DNA of 25,726 nucleotides from Solimonas sp047605265. GTDB taxonomy: Bacteria > Pseudomonadota > Gammaproteobacteria > Nevskiales > Nevskiaceae. Below, piece after piece: positions 25,486 to 25,726 of this stretch (position 1 is its first letter; every line of letters begins with the position of its first letter). The stretch is from the NCBI GenBank assembly GCA_047605265.1, contig JASGFY010000045.1, positions 1 through 25,726 of the forward strand, in the 5' to 3' direction. The notes beneath the pieces were generated by a model. The model saw only the letters and a list, made by a program, of their open reading frames with translations. It made no database searches and had not been told where the DNA came from. The position numbers were made by a program, and so were the translations under genes.

Positions 25486-25726
25486 CTACGGGATGCGCGC
25501 GTCGGCTTCGGTGAAGACGCCGGCGTAGGCGCGGGCGGCGGCGCGGACGTCGGCGGCGCCGAACACGCCGTCGACCGCGGCGACGAGGTCGGCACCGGCG
25601 GCGACGACGGCGCCGGCATTGTCCGGCGTCAGGCCGCCGATGGCGCAGAGGGCGACGTCGAGCTCGCGGCGCGCCGCGCTCAGGGTCTGCAGTTCGGCCG
25701 GCGGGGCGTCGGGCTTGGTTCTCGAG
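25486..25726 (-). CDS. thiE: Thiamine phosphate synthase, C-terminal part (cut by window edge)
   Basis: The minus strand carries the last 79 codons of thiE and its TAG; the start lies beyond the window. Diagnostic features are TKPDAPP, where the conserved [ST]xTK loop leads into the C-terminal half, ALCAIGGLTPDNAGAVVAAG, the conserved IGGI phosphate-binding segment, and VDGVFGAADVRAAARAYAGVF, the usual terminal helix. ThiE joins the thiazole and pyrimidine phosphates into thiamine monophosphate. Its place just upstream of hemL is a common gammaproteobacterial order. The last base of the window is outside a complete codon. Confidence 0.9.
   Translation of the reverse strand, partial: SRTKPDAPPAELQTLSAARRELDVALCAIGGLTPDNAGAVVAAGADLVAAVDGVFGAADVRAAARAYAGVFTEADARIP

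Overview
The window is GC-rich chromosomal DNA, tightly packed with genes, from a gammaproteobacterium. The gene orders miaB–phoH–ybeY–corC, maf–rng–yhdP–tldD, ftsY–ftsE–ftsX and thiE–hemL are all classic for that class. Lysobacterales/Xanthomonadales or Nevskiales is my best guess; it rests on synteny and base composition and was not tested. I see no rRNA, tRNA, CRISPR array, insertion sequence or prophage.

Layout, left to right. (1) 1–1381: a minus-strand FAH-family hydrolase preceded by a tiny overlapping leader ORF, then a ~440-base divergent intergenic region. (2) 1382–3194: an MFS exporter, a remnant resembling the end of a zinc-type alcohol dehydrogenase/quinone oxidoreductase, and a low-molecular-weight protein tyrosine phosphatase. 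(3) 3294–9309: a plus-strand operon of miaB, a PLP-dependent threonine-dehydratase-like gene, phoH, ybeY and corC, joined by GTGA/ATGA start-stop overlaps, then a DUF4105/Lnb-type membrane protein in the slot where lnt (lipoprotein N-acyltransferase) usually sits. (4) 9310–10849: an EamA transporter behind a direct-repeat operator candidate, then a clearly dead class II aldolase gene on the minus strand. (5) 10850–19375: maf, rng, yhdP, a nitrilase-superfamily amidase and tldD. (6) 19416–25726, minus strand: thiE (partial, cut by the window edge), a second hemL-like 5' end, hemL, a DedA–PAP2–LssY fusion, ftsY, ftsE and ftsX.

Functional themes are RNA processing (miaB, ybeY, phoH, rng), envelope assembly (DUF4105/Lnb-like, yhdP, DedA–LssY, ftsEX, ftsY), tetrapyrrole and thiamine synthesis (hemL, thiE) and metabolite repair (maf, nitrilase).

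The most interesting points are: the Lnb-like protein in the lnt position, possibly a non-orthologous replacement for lipoprotein N-acylation; a DedA–LssY fusion whose middle PAP2 domain has lost its catalytic motifs; a diverged second copy of the hemL start just upstream of hemL; and gene remnants lying at the seams between conserved blocks.
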